Assembly (NCBI GenBank): GCA_002687255.1
Contig: NYZR01000016.1
Span: 1-10,655 of the forward strand
Direction: 5' to 3'
From: Candidatus Pacearchaeota archaeon
GTDB lineage: Archaea; Nanobdellota; Nanobdellia; Pacearchaeales; GW2011-AR1
DNA length: 10,655 nt
Shown here one piece after another: positions 5,457-10,655 of the stretch (position 1 is the stretch's first letter; every line of letters begins with the position of its first letter). The notes beneath the pieces are model-generated. The model was not told the DNA's origin, did not search any database, and was given only the letters and a program-made list of their open reading frames with translations. Made by a program: the position numbers and the translations under genes.

Positions 5457-8270
5457 CTAAGAATGACAAATTTTTAGACCGATTTTGTTCCCCTTGACAG
5501 GGAGAACAACCACACCACTTCCACTACTTTTACCGTCGACAACCAACGATTTAGCATGCACTCTCTCCTGCACCCATGAAAGCCACGGCTCCAACTGTTC
5601 CCGGGCCTTTCCGTCGACAGAAATTTCCATCTCAACAAACTGTCCTTTCTCCAATCCGGCTTTCTTCCGCTCGCCCTGGATCGCCCGAGCGACTTCCCGA
5701 GCCAACCCCTCAGCCTCCAACTCCGGCGTCAACCTTGTATCCAACGAAACAGCAAGTTCCTTGCCAGCTTTACAAGAAACAGATTTCACATTCACCTCAT
5801 CCTTCACGACTTCACTGACTTCAGCTCCAAGCTTTGCTCCGACAACAGACAACGAAGCCAACGGCTGACGAATTCCAAGCCCTTTCATCTCCCTTTCCTT
5901 CAACGCCACACTCACCACTTCCCGAGCACTCGCCATCTCTTCCTCTAACTTCTGATCTCGCAATCTCGGCTTCAGCTTCGGCCAAGATTCCAAATGCACC
6001 GAGCCCTTATTCCCCAGCACCTCTCGCCAAACAGCCTCAGTAGCAAACGGCAACAGAGGAGCAAGAATCTTACAGCTCTCTCCTAGAATATATCCCAATG
6101 CAGCCTCAGCCTCCTTCCTCTCTGCTCCTCCAAATCGATCTCTGCTCCGCCGCACATACCACGTAGACAGATCTTCAATATATCCCATAATCTGCTTGCT
6201 CGCCCGAACCGTATCATACTTCTCCAGCGCATCAGTCACGCCCTCCAACAACCCCTCAAGCCGAGACAACATCCACCGATCCAACACATGCTTTGGCGTA
6301 AATGCCTTCCCCCCTCCATGACAGCCAGAACTCACATAAAACTGCCCGACGTTATACCACAAAAGCAACACCTTCTTATACACTTCATCAACACTCCTCT
6401 CCGAGAACCGCACGTCCTCGCCAGACATAACGCTCGACCGCATCAAGTAAAACCGCAAAGCATCCGCCCCATACTTCTCAATAACCTCGTGGGGATCTGG
6501 ATAATTTCCTTTCGACTTCGACATCTTATTCCCATCCTCAGCCAGCATGTTCCCTGTAGTAACAACATGCTTAAATGGCGGCTTATCAAACAGCATACTA
6601 GCCATAGCCATAGAATAATAGAACCACGTCCTCGTCTGCGCAATATACTCTGCAACAAAATCGCCGGGGAAATTCTGATCAAACCATGACTTCTTCTCGA
6701 ACGGATAGTGCACCTGCGCAAACGGCATCGACGCAGACTCAACCCAACAGTCCAACACTTCCGGAATTCGCTTCATCTTTCCCCCACACGAACACGGAAT
6801 CTCAACTCCATCAACCACATGCTTATGCAGATCCCTCACCGTCTTCCCCGACAACTTCTTCAACTCAGCAACACTCCCCACAATCTCTTGCCGATCACAA
6901 CTCTGACACTTCCACACCGGAATCGGCGTCGCCCAATACCGATTCCTCGAAATATTCCAATCCGGCGCCTCACTAATATTATTCTTCACTCGCCCGTCCT
7001 TCAGGTGAGAAGGATACCATGACATCTTCTGATTGTTCTTCAAAATCTTATCCCTAATCTTCTGAATCCTCACGAACCACGAATCAATAGCATAATACAA
7101 TAATGGAGACTCACACCGATAACAATGTGGATAGGGGTGCGTCGTCTTCTCCGTGCTATACACCAACCCTCTCGCATCCAAATCCTCGAGGATAACTTTA
7201 TCGGCACTCTTAAAGAACAAACCCTTTGCAACTTTTACCTCAGATTTCATCTTCCCCGACAAATCAACCGTATGATTATCTTTCAATCCCTGCTCCTTAC
7301 CTCTCTCATAATCTTCAGGCCCATACATAAGAGCAGAATGAACAAGGCCAGTCCCAGCATCTAACGTAACAAAATCCGCATAATCAATTTTATGGTAGCT
7401 CTCATCAAAGTCCTTGAAGTAATCAAACAAAGGCTCATACTCCTTCCCAACAAGATCCTTCGCTGTCAACTCCTCAACAACTTCATAGTCTCCTTGCATC
7501 ACCGCATCCAATCGCTCCTTCGCCAGAATATAATATTCTCCTTGGGATTTCACTTTCACATACACAAAATCTTTTTTTACATACAGCGCAGAATTTCCTG
7601 GCAGTGTCCACGGCGTCGTCGTCCACGCCAGCATATACGTATCCCTCTCTCCCTTAAGCGCAAACTTCACCGTCACCGACGTCTCCGTAATCGTCTTATA
7701 ACTATTGTCCATCGCAATCTCTGCATTAGACAACGGCGTCTCACATCGAGGACAATACAACAACACTCGCTTCCCCTCATACACCAACTTCTTCTTCCAC
7801 AACTCCTTAAACGCCCACCACACCGATTCCATATACGACAAATCCAGAGTCTTATAAGACCCTTCAAAATCAACCCACCGCCCCATCCGCTTGACCGTCT
7901 TCCCCCACTCTTTCACATACGTGGAGACACTATTATGACAAGCCGAACAGAACTTGTCTACCCCCATCTCCTCAATCTGTTTCTTCGTTTCAATCCCCAG
8001 ATCTTTCTCTACAATATTCTCAATCGGCAAACCATGACAATCCCACCCCCACACCCTGTCAACTTTATACCCCTTCATCGTCCAGAATCTCGGAATCGTA
8101 TCCTTCACCGTGCTCCCCAAAATATGCCCGTAGTGCGGCAGCCCCGTCGCAAACGGTGGCCCGTCATAAAAAACATAACTCTTCTTCTTACCTTTCAACG
8201 ACTTCTCGAAAGTCTTATCTTTCTCCCAAAACTCCAAAATCTCCTTTTCTTTCCCGTTCACGTCTACCAT
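5457..8270 (-). CDS. ileS: Isoleucyl-tRNA synthetase
   Basis: A class I cytosolic synthetase that charges tRNA-Ile and edits mischarged valine. 937 residues, somewhat short for the archaeal/eukaryotic-type enzyme. The HIGH motif is HYGH (46-49) in PPFATGLPHYGHILG. DCHGLPIE (77-84) is the conserved active-site strand. The KMSKS loop is KMSKSKGN (582-589). The CP1 editing domain has the Thr-rich WTTTPWTLPGNSAL (216-229) and GTGLVHSALMYGPED (306-320), where Asp320 is the expected editing aspartate; the usual AP after the histidine is AL here. Cys pairs 173/176, 383/386, 455/458 and 493/495 are likely zinc sites. The anticodon-binding domain follows (about 635-790), then a reduced C-terminal region. 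A TATA box 26 bases upstream fixes the start at 8270. AAGGAG (8281-8286), ten bases before the ATG, would matter only for a longer transcript. Confidence 0.98.
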   Translation of the reverse strand: MVDVNGKEKEILEFWEKDKTFEKSLKGKKKSYVFYDGPPFATGLPHYGHILGSTVKDTIPRFWTMKGYKVDRVWGWDCHGLPIENIVEKDLGIETKKQIEEMGVDKFCSACHNSVSTYVKEWGKTVKRMGRWVDFEGSYKTLDLSYMESVWWAFKELWKKKLVYEGKRVLLYCPRCETPLSNAEIAMDNSYKTITETSVTVKFALKGERDTYMLAWTTTPWTLPGNSALYVKKDFVYVKVKSQGEYYILAKERLDAVMQGDYEVVEELTAKDLVGKEYEPLFDYFKDFDESYHKIDYADFVTLDAGTGLVHSALMYGPEDYERGKEQGLKDNHTVDLSGKMKSEVKVAKGLFFKSADKVILEDLDARGLVYSTEKTTHPYPHCYRCESPLLYYAIDSWFVRIQKIRDKILKNNQKMSWYPSHLKDGRVKNNISEAPDWNISRNRYWATPIPVWKCQSCDRQEIVGSVAELKKLSGKTVRDLHKHVVDGVEIPCSCGGKMKRIPEVLDCWVESASMPFAQVHYPFEKKSWFDQNFPGDFVAEYIAQTRTWFYYSMAMASMLFDKPPFKHVVTTGNMLAEDGNKMSKSKGNYPDPHEVIEKYGADALRFYLMRSSVMSGEDVRFSERSVDEVYKKVLLLWYNVGQFYVSSGCHGGGKAFTPKHVLDRWMLSRLEGLLEGVTDALEKYDTVRASKQIMGYIEDLSTWYVRRSRDRFGGAERKEAEAALGYILGESCKILAPLLPFATEAVWREVLGNKGSVHLESWPKLKPRLRDQKLEEEMASAREVVSVALKEREMKGLGIRQPLASLSVVGAKLGAEVSEVVKDEVNVKSVSCKAGKELAVSLDTRLTPELEAEGLAREVARAIQGERKKAGLEKGQFVEMEISVDGKAREQLEPWLSWVQERVHAKSLVVDGKSSGSGVVVLPVKGNKIGLKICHS

Positions 8271-8290
8271 GACACTAATTCTCCTTCAAT

Positions 8291-8301
8291 GCTTTTATAG
8301 C
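8291..8301 (-). promoter_or_regulatory. TATA box of ileS
   Basis: GCTATAAAAGC on the minus strand is centred 26 bases before the ileS ATG at 8270. It is almost symmetric, reading GCTTTTATAGC on +, so it could also fire rightward into the gap. A palindrome adjoins its upstream side, where the BRE would lie. Confidence 0.65.
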
Positions 8302-8323
8302 TTTGGCTTCTACGAAGCCAGAG
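8301..8323. repeat. Palindrome/hairpin beside the ileS promoter
   Basis: Arms TGGCTTC (8304-8310) and GAAGCCA (8314-8320) are perfect inverted repeats around TAC. Outer pairs C8301-G8323, T8302-A8322 and T8303/G8321 (wobble) extend the stem to 10. The element is not followed by a T-run and lies upstream of the predicted ileS start of transcription, so it looks more like a protein-binding site at the BRE than a terminator or leader hairpin. If transcribed rightward it would form a stable hairpin. Confidence 0.6.
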
Positions 8324-8427
8324 CTGCCGATGAACTTGCTTCAGCGAGCATGTTTTGTATGTTGTATCAACGTTAGTAATCATAAAAGAACTCCACGCCG
8401 AACCTTGCAGGCTCAGCTAAATAATAA

Positions 8428-8446
8428 TCTCAAGAATAATTTGAGA
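8428..8446. repeat. Short hairpin in the gap
   Basis: TCTCAA (8428-8433) and TTGAGA (8441-8446) pair perfectly around the seven-base loop GAATAAT. It is AT-rich and weak on its own. It is not followed by a T-tract on +, so there is no clear terminator role. Confidence 0.4.
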
Positions 8447-8520
8447 GCTAAACATACTAACGCAATAAAAAAAGAACTACTTAAATCTTCTTATGACTCA
8501 TGAATCGACCGCTGCAAAAG

Positions 8521-8580
8521 TAGATTATTTAGCCTCGGCGAATAAACATAATTCAACTAAAATTTAGGTTATTTAATCTA
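8521..8580. repeat. Pair of AT-rich repeats upstream of the orphan gene
   Basis: TAGATTATTTAGCC (8521-8534) and TAGGTTATTTAATC (8565-8578) match at 11 of 14 positions, 44 bases apart start to start. They can also be read as inverted arms: 8521-8535 pairs with 8566-8580 except for two T/T mismatches and one wobble. A third, inverted, relative lies at 8415-8430 (AGCTAAATAATAATCT), with a 3-base insertion. The pair sits about 80-140 bases upstream of the orphan gene's TATA box, which would suit regulator binding; a structured RNA is the alternative. Confidence 0.4.
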
Positions 8581-8661
8581 GGATGTATCTCAACCCAAAA
8601 ACAAACATAACTCACAGAAAGCAAATAAAGATACTACTACGAAATAGTTACAATAGAAAGG

Positions 8662-8670
8662 TTTATAAAT
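8662..8670 (+). promoter_or_regulatory. TATA box of the orphan gene
   Basis: TTTATAAAT is centred 25 bases before the ATG at 8691 and preceded by purine-rich AGAAAGG, which could be the BRE. The following bases hold no Shine-Dalgarno, so a leaderless message starting at 8691 is expected. Confidence 0.7.
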
Positions 8671-8690
8671 GATTCCCACACTCAATCTCC

Positions 8691-9632
8691 ATGCAAGCAA
8701 AGACAACACTAGACCCCTGGTTTACTTTAGAGAATGCTAAGCTAGCACACAGCATAGATTTGAGGAGATTCGAAGACCGAGCAGGTAGAAAGGTCGAACC
8801 ACAAGATTTCTTTGTCAGACCCATCCCAGGTTCAGAAGAACAACCTTATTTTTGCACATCGGCAATTACACCAATCTCATCCAACAGAACAATGGGGAAC
8901 GAGCTAGTGATGTATCTTAAGAGGGAAAAACCCTACCAGATGTCTCCATGGAATGAGATGTCGAACATGTTTGGCCAAGAGATTGTCGAGCTTACCAAAC
9001 CTGAAGACTGTTCCCTGCGTCAATTACTCTTCGCAACACTGACCCTCCCCACCCAAGGATACAACGAAGTCCATCTCGCAACAGATAAGTCTAGGATCGA
9101 AGGGTTCCGACAAGGGATGCACAGGACTACTGAAGGGGTTTACAAGAACCTCAAAGGTCTCCTGGAGACCGCAGCCGGAAATGGATCTGGAAGACTCTTT
9201 CCGGTAGACGAAACTCAAATCAGGATTCTTGCACCAATCTTCATCGAAGCAGATTATATGATTCCTATCGATAGGGAAGATCCTTGGTTTTACAATGACG
9301 CAACATCGATCGAACCATGGAAAACAACACTAGCAGAAATTCAGAGACGCTATTTTGAAACGGGGAGTAAAGTTGCGGATGATGAAAAATGCAAACAATT
9401 ACTAGCAGATATTCTCACTGGAGAACTAAAACTCGAACAATACGAGGAAGAGTTATATGGAACAGACGAACCATCTGAAAATCAAGAATTAACAAGACAA
9501 GGCATCTTTGGGGGAAATTGGACAGAATTGCCCATTGACCCAAGTCACCAACAAAAAATTAGAGAACTCATGACCGAAGTTGCGGACTATCGGGAAAGAT
9601 TAAACATAACCTCCACAATGGGGATGTTATAA
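8691..9632 (+). CDS. Unrecognised 313-residue soluble protein
   Basis: I do not recognise a family. The protein has no signal peptide or membrane helix and should be cytosolic. It is mixed alpha/beta and fairly acidic near the C-terminus. The N-terminal half holds aromatic and charged patches (DPWFTLENAKLAHSIDLRRF, 8-27), an SPWNEM (85-90) and a predicted helix around 106-117. The middle has GFRQGMHRTTEGVYKNLKGLL (138-158, helix) and a strand-like run RILAPIFIEADYMIPID (178-194). The last third is helical and Glu-rich (about 212-258 and 284-304). Cysteines are isolated (55, 107, 234), so no zinc site is evident, and no nucleotide-binding or nuclease motif is obvious. The reading frame is long, has a well-placed TATA box and ends cleanly, so the gene is real. 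Its base use is more balanced than its neighbours. It meets the small membrane protein gene tail to tail in a shared TTATAA. Confidence 0.85.
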   Translation: MQAKTTLDPWFTLENAKLAHSIDLRRFEDRAGRKVEPQDFFVRPIPGSEEQPYFCTSAITPISSNRTMGNELVMYLKREKPYQMSPWNEMSNMFGQEIVELTKPEDCSLRQLLFATLTLPTQGYNEVHLATDKSRIEGFRQGMHRTTEGVYKNLKGLLETAAGNGSGRLFPVDETQIRILAPIFIEADYMIPIDREDPWFYNDATSIEPWKTTLAEIQRRYFETGSKVADDEKCKQLLADILTGELKLEQYEEELYGTDEPSENQELTRQGIFGGNWTELPIDPSHQQKIRELMTEVADYRERLNITSTMGML

Positions 9633-9860
9633 ATCATACAAGTGCTTATTAATGCTCACCCCTCCCAACACCGCAACAAACAGCAGAACAAGGCCAAACT
9701 CCCACACATCAGAAAACAAAAACGCAACACCAACAACCACACACCCGACCAACAACCACTGCAAATACTTCCTCCCAGCAGCCAACTCATCCCGACACAA
9801 CCAAGCTAACAACAATCCAACCGGAATTCCCAAGACTAAAACGAGAAGCTCAACCAACAT
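9627..9860 (-). CDS. Small three-helix membrane protein
   Basis: 77 residues, almost all hydrophobic. Predicted helices are about 3-22 (LVELLVLVLGIPVGLLLAWL), 33-50 (LQWLLVGCVVVGVAFLFS) and 53-70 (WEFGLVLLFVAVLGGVSI). A polar loop CRDELAAGRK (22-31) lies between the first two, and a short basic tail follows. I do not recognise a named family. The ATG at 9860 lies inside the 3' end of the recombinase gene (11-base overlap), and no TATA box stands at the right distance, so it is probably translated from the recombinase message by coupling. A link to the recombinase is suggested only by this overlap. Its last codon and stop share TTATAA with the orphan gene. Confidence 0.75.
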   Translation of the reverse strand: MLVELLVLVLGIPVGLLLAWLCRDELAAGRKYLQWLLVGCVVVGVAFLFSDVWEFGLVLLFVAVLGGVSINKHLYDL

Positions 9861-10655
9861 ATAAATTATCCAATGGGCTCCTTACATTTTTGATACTCTG
9901 ATTCGACACTTGCACATATATCTGTGTCGTCTTCACATCCGAATGCCCCAACAATTTCTGAATAATCCTCAAATCAGTTCCCTGATCAAGCAAATGCGTC
10001 GCAAAACTATGCCTCAATAAATGTGGGTAAACTCTTTTTCTCACTCCAGCTTTCTTGCCTGCCTTTTTCAAGACAGCTTGAATGGTGGCCGTTGTCAGCC
10101 TTCCTCCTCTGTTCGAACAAAATAAAATCTTACGCCTCTCCAACCCACAATAACTTTTCAATTCATCAATCAAAGACCCCGGAATCTTCACAAACCGATC
10201 CTTTTTCCCTTTCGCCAACCGAACATGAATAATACCCTCATCAAAATTCACATCTTCCCTATTCAAATAGGTAACCTCACTCACCCTAAGGCCACAACCG
10301 TAAAGTAATTGAACAATCAATTTATGTTTGACATTATTTAATGAGCCAATCATTCTTCCAACTTCTTCAGGAGTTAGTATGTCTGGCAAGGTCTTATTCT
10401 TTTTAGGGTTAGGCATATTCAAAGGTTGCTTCAGAACAGCATCAAAAAAGAATTTAATGGCAAAAAGATCTTTCCTCACACTTGAGGGACTTTTATTTTT
10501 TAGACACCTCTGAACATAATTCTTAACAACCTCTTCATTTAATCCTTCTTTTTCAGCAAACTCTAAAAACACTCCAACAGAATAAATATATCCACTAACA
10601 GTCTTCTTGGAAGAATTTCTTATTTCTAGCTCTCTTTTCAGTTTACCTAATAATG
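9850..10655 (-). CDS. xerA: Tyrosine recombinase, XerA/XerC-D-like, 5' end beyond the window
   Basis: A DNA recombinase that cuts and rejoins DNA through a tyrosine. 267 residues are visible. The frame is open to the right edge, and the residues there (KRELEIRNSSKKTVSGYIYS, just inside the edge) belong to the N-terminal SAM-like core-binding domain. The GTG at 10572 is therefore internal and not the start, and probably only a few N-terminal residues are missing. The catalytic domain is complete in visible numbering: Arg123 (GCGLRVSEV), Lys148 (AKGKKDRF), His211 and Arg214 (HLLRHSFATHLL), His237 (LLGHSDVKTT), nucleophile Tyr246 (QIYVQ). The size and motifs fit archaeal XerA, which resolves chromosome dimers at dif, but a virus- or element-borne integrase of similar architecture is possible. 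I found no convincing dif or att site nearby. The small membrane protein gene overlaps its 3' end by 11 bases. Confidence 0.92.
   Translation of the reverse strand, partial: LLGKLKRELEIRNSSKKTVSGYIYSVGVFLEFAEKEGLNEEVVKNYVQRCLKNKSPSSVRKDLFAIKFFFDAVLKQPLNMPNPKKNKTLPDILTPEEVGRMIGSLNNVKHKLIVQLLYGCGLRVSEVTYLNREDVNFDEGIIHVRLAKGKKDRFVKIPGSLIDELKSYCGLERRKILFCSNRGGRLTTATIQAVLKKAGKKAGVRKRVYPHLLRHSFATHLLDQGTDLRIIQKLLGHSDVKTTQIYVQVSNQSIKNVRSPLDNLYVG

Larger units (their letters stand above)
8324..8660. other. Long non-coding gap with AT-rich repeats; possible RNA gene or control region
   Basis: The stretch between ileS and the orphan gene is by far the longest gap in the window. I see no tRNA, SRP RNA, RNase P RNA or C/D-box signature. 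The only open frame of note is a 57-codon one (ATG 8330 to stop 8503), basic and Asn-rich with no recognisable family, and it is doubtful. The gap contains a small hairpin (8428-8446), a repeated AT-rich motif (8415-8430, 8521-8534, 8565-8580) and scattered A-runs. It may hold an unrecognised small RNA, regulator sites for the orphan gene, or decayed sequence. Confidence 0.4.

Noticed and set aside
7392..8300. 302-codon + strand open frame antisense to the 5' end of ileS
   Set aside because: The translation is an Arg/His/Leu/Ile-rich shadow; the IleRS frame with the HIGH motif is clearly the real one.
8303..8503. Open frame of 57-66 codons in the gap after ileS
   Set aside because: The TTG start lies inside the palindrome and only a few bases from the TATA box. 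Starting at ATG 8330 gives a basic, Asn-rich product without a family. It may be chance, so it is noted but not called.
8505..8520. tRNA T-arm-like string on the minus strand (GGTCGATTC)
   Set aside because: No acceptor, D or anticodon stem can be drawn around it.
8521..8548. Possible XerA dif-like site
   Set aside because: Tested as 11-base arms around a 6-base centre, only about half the arm positions match, which is no better than chance in AT-rich DNA.
10570..10572. GTG as start of the recombinase
   Set aside because: The frame continues upstream to the window edge with typical core-binding domain sequence, so the gene is cut by the edge rather than starting here.

Overview
The window looks like a piece of an archaeal chromosome, most likely from a small-genome DPANN-type lineage (Woesearchaeota/Pacearchaeota-like). 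This placement is inferred, not proven. The evidence is a TATA box 24-29 bases upstream of almost every non-operonic start codon (leaderless genes), a TrmB-type regulator, a XerA-like recombinase, very tight gene packing with abutting or overlapping 3' ends, and a secreted protease carrying dozens of N-glycosylation sequons.

Layout. 1-2236 (-): secreted subtilisin-like protease with Ig-like repeats, cut by the left edge. 2237-2289: divergent spacer with one TATA element that can serve both neighbours. 2290-3030 (+): sugar-1-phosphate nucleotidyltransferase. 3027-3644 (-): membrane-anchored rhodanese. 3694-4056 (-): membrane-anchored thioredoxin-like protein. 4139-4582 (+): CMP/guanine-type deaminase. 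4583-5401 (-): TrmB-family regulator. 5457-8270 (-): isoleucyl-tRNA synthetase. 8271-8690: the only long gap, holding the ileS promoter, a strong palindrome next to it, AT-rich repeats and the promoter of the next gene. 8691-9632 (+): unrecognised 313-residue protein. 9627-9860 (-): small three-helix membrane protein. 9850-10655 (-): tyrosine recombinase, cut by the right edge.

How the genes may work together. The left third has an envelope theme. The protease is exported, rich in cysteine and very rich in N-glycosylation sequons. It shares a promoter element with an enzyme that makes activated sugars. Next to them lie two single-helix anchored proteins, a thioredoxin-fold oxidoreductase and a rhodanese, that probably face outward and could act on thiols or disulfides of exported proteins. 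That link is inferred from gene order. The middle (ileS, TrmB regulator) is ordinary housekeeping. The right end holds a recombinase overlapping a small membrane protein gene, beside an orphan gene and a structured non-coding gap.

The + strand carries more C than G through most of the window whichever strand is coding, including the +-strand nucleotidyltransferase gene. This suggests a replication-linked strand bias. The deaminase and the orphan gene follow it less well and may be later arrivals. I saw no rRNA, tRNA, CRISPR array or insertion sequence.
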